Origin: Clostridiaceae bacterium AF10-41
GTDB taxonomy: Bacteria > Bacillota > Clostridia > Clostridiales > Clostridiaceae
Reading direction: 5' to 3'
Assembly (NCBI GenBank): GCA_027686065.1
Contig: JAQCTH010000048.1
Location: 1 to 6,786 of the forward strand
Length of the DNA stretch: 6,786 bases
The position numbers were made by a program, and so were the translations under genes. Within the stretch, counting starts at the first letter, position 1. Every line of letters begins with the position of its first letter. Positions 5,617-6,786 of the stretch are shown one piece after another. The notes beneath the pieces were generated by a model. That model was given only the letters and a program-made list of their open reading frames with translations. It was not told the DNA's origin and ran no database searches.

Positions 5617-5994
5617 ATGAAAATTTTTAGGGAAGCTCTAATAATTTTGGGCATTTACTTACTTGGAGAACTTATTTCAAAAGGACTTTCTTTACCTATA
5701 CCAGGAAATATATTGGGTATGATTATATTATTAATTTTATTATGCTGTAATATTGTAAAAGTCGAAAAAGTAGAAACCGTATCTAATTTTTTCTTAGATC
5801 ATCTGGCTTTTTTCTTTGTTCCTGCGGGGGTAGGTTTACTAACATCTTTTGATTCCATTAAAGATAGCTTAATACTAATAATACTTCTTTGCATTATTAC
5901 AACATCTATAGTTATCGTGGTCACTGGATTAACAGTTCAAATTGTTATGAATCTTCAAAAAAGAAAAACTAAGAAGGAGTATGAATCGAAGTAA
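5617..5994 (+). CDS. lrgA: LrgA/CidA-family holin-like membrane protein
   Basis: This 125-aa protein belongs to the CidA/LrgA family, small polytopic proteins that work with LrgB. In Staphylococcus the pair is described as antiholin-like and dampens murein hydrolase activity. The Bacillus subtilis relatives PftAB take up pyruvate. Family motifs are LPIPGNILGM (26-35) at the start of the second helix and FFVPAGVGL (66-74) in the third. Helices lie at about 5-25, 30-47, 60-77 and 84-110, followed by a lysine-rich cytoplasmic tail. The start is ATG 5617, 6 nt after a perfect AAGGAGGT. A TTG two codons upstream abuts that site and is unlikely. The stop overlaps the lrgB start by one base (TAATG), so translation of the two is probably coupled. 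I see no lytS/lytR-type regulator in the window. The family call is secure; the transported molecule is not known here. Confidence 0.95.
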   Translation: MKIFREALIILGIYLLGELISKGLSLPIPGNILGMIILLILLCCNIVKVEKVETVSNFFLDHLAFFFVPAGVGLLTSFDSIKDSLILIILLCIITTSIVIVVTGLTVQIVMNLQKRKTKKEYESK

Positions 5995-6698
5995 TGGATA
6001 TTTTAACTGGAAATATTTTATTTGGAATAGTTATTTCACTAATAGCATTCGAAGTTGGACTTTTTATTTATAAAAAAACTAAATTTCCACTATTTAATCC
6101 TCTATTGATTTCTATTATATTAATAATTGGATTTCTGATATTATTTAAAGTGGATTTTGATGTTTATAATAAAGGCGGACAATTTATAAATATGTTTTTA
6201 GGTCCTGCAACTGTTGTTTTGGCTGTTCCCTTATATAAGCAGTTACAATTATTAAAACAACATTTAATACCAATATTTATAGGTATATTATTAGGTAGTA
6301 GTGTGGGCATATTTTCTGTAGTATTATTTGGATATATATTTAAGCTTGATAAGCTTATAACTGTATCTTTACTTTCTAAATCTGTTACTACACCTATAGG
6401 AATCGAAATTACAAATCAACTTGGTGGATTAGCTCCAATAACAGTACTTGCTATAATCTTATCTGGAATAATTGGTGCTATAATTGGACCTATTTTATGT
6501 AAATTATTTAAAATTAATGAAAGAGTTGCAATTGGAATTTCATTAGGAACTGCTGCTCATGCAGTAGGAACAACAAAAGCATTAGAACTTGGTGAAACAG
6601 AAGGTGCTATGAGTTCTCTATCCATTGGCATAGCTGGAATAATGACAGTTTTTCTAGCACCTGCATTTTATATAGTGTTATCAATATTTCTTAAGTAA
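5994..6698 (+). CDS. lrgB: LrgB-family membrane protein
   Basis: This 234-aa polytopic membrane protein is the partner of LrgA and of normal length for the family. Conserved blocks are LGPATVVLAVPLY (69-81), SLLSKSVTTPIGIEIT (125-140), LSGIIGAIIGP (156-166) and the hallmark GTAAHAVGTTKALELGETEG (185-204). It has roughly seven hydrophobic segments. The same family includes bacterial pyruvate transport components and the plastid glycolate/glycerate transporter PLGG1, which is an LrgA-LrgB fusion. Small-carboxylate transport is therefore a reasonable guess beside the classical role in autolysis control. The ATG at 5994 shares its A with the lrgA stop. The nearest ribosome binding site, AAGGAG inside the end of lrgA, lies 14 nt away, rather far, so expression likely depends on coupling to lrgA. 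A strong terminator follows 13 nt after the stop. Confidence 0.96.
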   Translation: MDILTGNILFGIVISLIAFEVGLFIYKKTKFPLFNPLLISIILIIGFLILFKVDFDVYNKGGQFINMFLGPATVVLAVPLYKQLQLLKQHLIPIFIGILLGSSVGIFSVVLFGYIFKLDKLITVSLLSKSVTTPIGIEITNQLGGLAPITVLAIILSGIIGAIIGPILCKLFKINERVAIGISLGTAAHAVGTTKALELGETEGAMSSLSIGIAGIMTVFLAPAFYIVLSIFLK

Positions 6699-6711
6699 CA
6701 TTAATAAAGGG

Positions 6712-6750
6712 GCTGTTGCACAACTAAAGTTGTGCGGCAGCTTATTTTTT
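6712..6750 (+). terminator. Rho-independent terminator of lrgAB
   Basis: GCTGTTGCACAAC (6712-6724) and GTTGTGCGGCAGC (6729-6741) pair over 13 positions, including two G-U wobbles, around a TAAA loop. TTATTTTTTTA follows directly. It is placed 13 nt after the lrgB stop. Confidence 0.93.
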
Positions 6751-6762
6751 TATCATAAAATG

Positions 6763-6786
6763 AAAAAAAGCGAGTCAAAGACTCGC
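6763..6786 (-). terminator. Terminator of a leftward gene beyond the right edge
   Basis: On the minus strand GCGAGTC, TTT and GACTCGC form a perfect 7-bp hairpin (6770-6786), followed by seven T residues. It should end a convergent transcript coming from outside the window. The stem may extend past the edge. Confidence 0.8.

Noticed and set aside
6712..6741. Inverted repeat at the right end, considered as an insertion-sequence terminus
   Set aside because: The stem is directly followed by a T-tract just after lrgB, and no transposase sequence adjoins it. A terminator explains it fully.

Overview
The window is very AT-rich DNA with strong purine-rich ribosome binding sites (AAGGAG/GGAGG types), Firmicute-type rho-independent terminators and Firmicute protein families. 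It reads as the chromosome of a low-GC Firmicute, most likely a Clostridium sensu stricto relative. That assignment is inferred from composition and gene content, not from a marker gene.

Layout. (1) Positions 1-1632 carry only minus-strand genes. In transcription order these are a 67-aa soluble protein of unknown function, a 79-aa two-helix membrane protein, an ICMT/PEMT-type membrane methyltransferase, and at the left edge what looks like a frameshifted reading frame running out of the window. (2) Positions 1633-3605 hold a lone plus-strand large serine recombinase (539 aa), preceded by about 270 bp with an inverted repeat and a possible gene remnant. It ends at a perfect 11-bp hairpin that serves both strands. 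(3) Positions 3606-5399 again read leftward. They carry the 5' stub of an ABC-transporter substrate-binding lipoprotein that loses family similarity after about 80 residues, a four-helix membrane protein, and a secreted-domain plus membrane protein of unknown function. The last two probably form one transcription unit. (4) Positions 5617-6698 are a clean lrgA-lrgB pair on the plus strand. It has its own promoter, a 1-base gene overlap and a strong terminator, facing a second terminator that belongs to a leftward gene beyond the right edge.

How it fits together. lrgAB is the only complete, well-understood functional unit (small-molecule export/murein hydrolase control or pyruvate transport, depending on species). 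The rest looks like an accessory, partly decaying zone: one intact site-specific recombinase without recognisable cargo, one truncated transporter gene without its permease or ATPase, a broken edge ORF, and several small membrane proteins without assigned function. I see no tRNA, rRNA, CRISPR array, riboswitch or complete insertion sequence. I do not see convincing evidence of a new multi-gene system. The best leads are the recombinase's missing start codon and unknown target, and the uncharacterised membrane-protein pair at 3606-4990.
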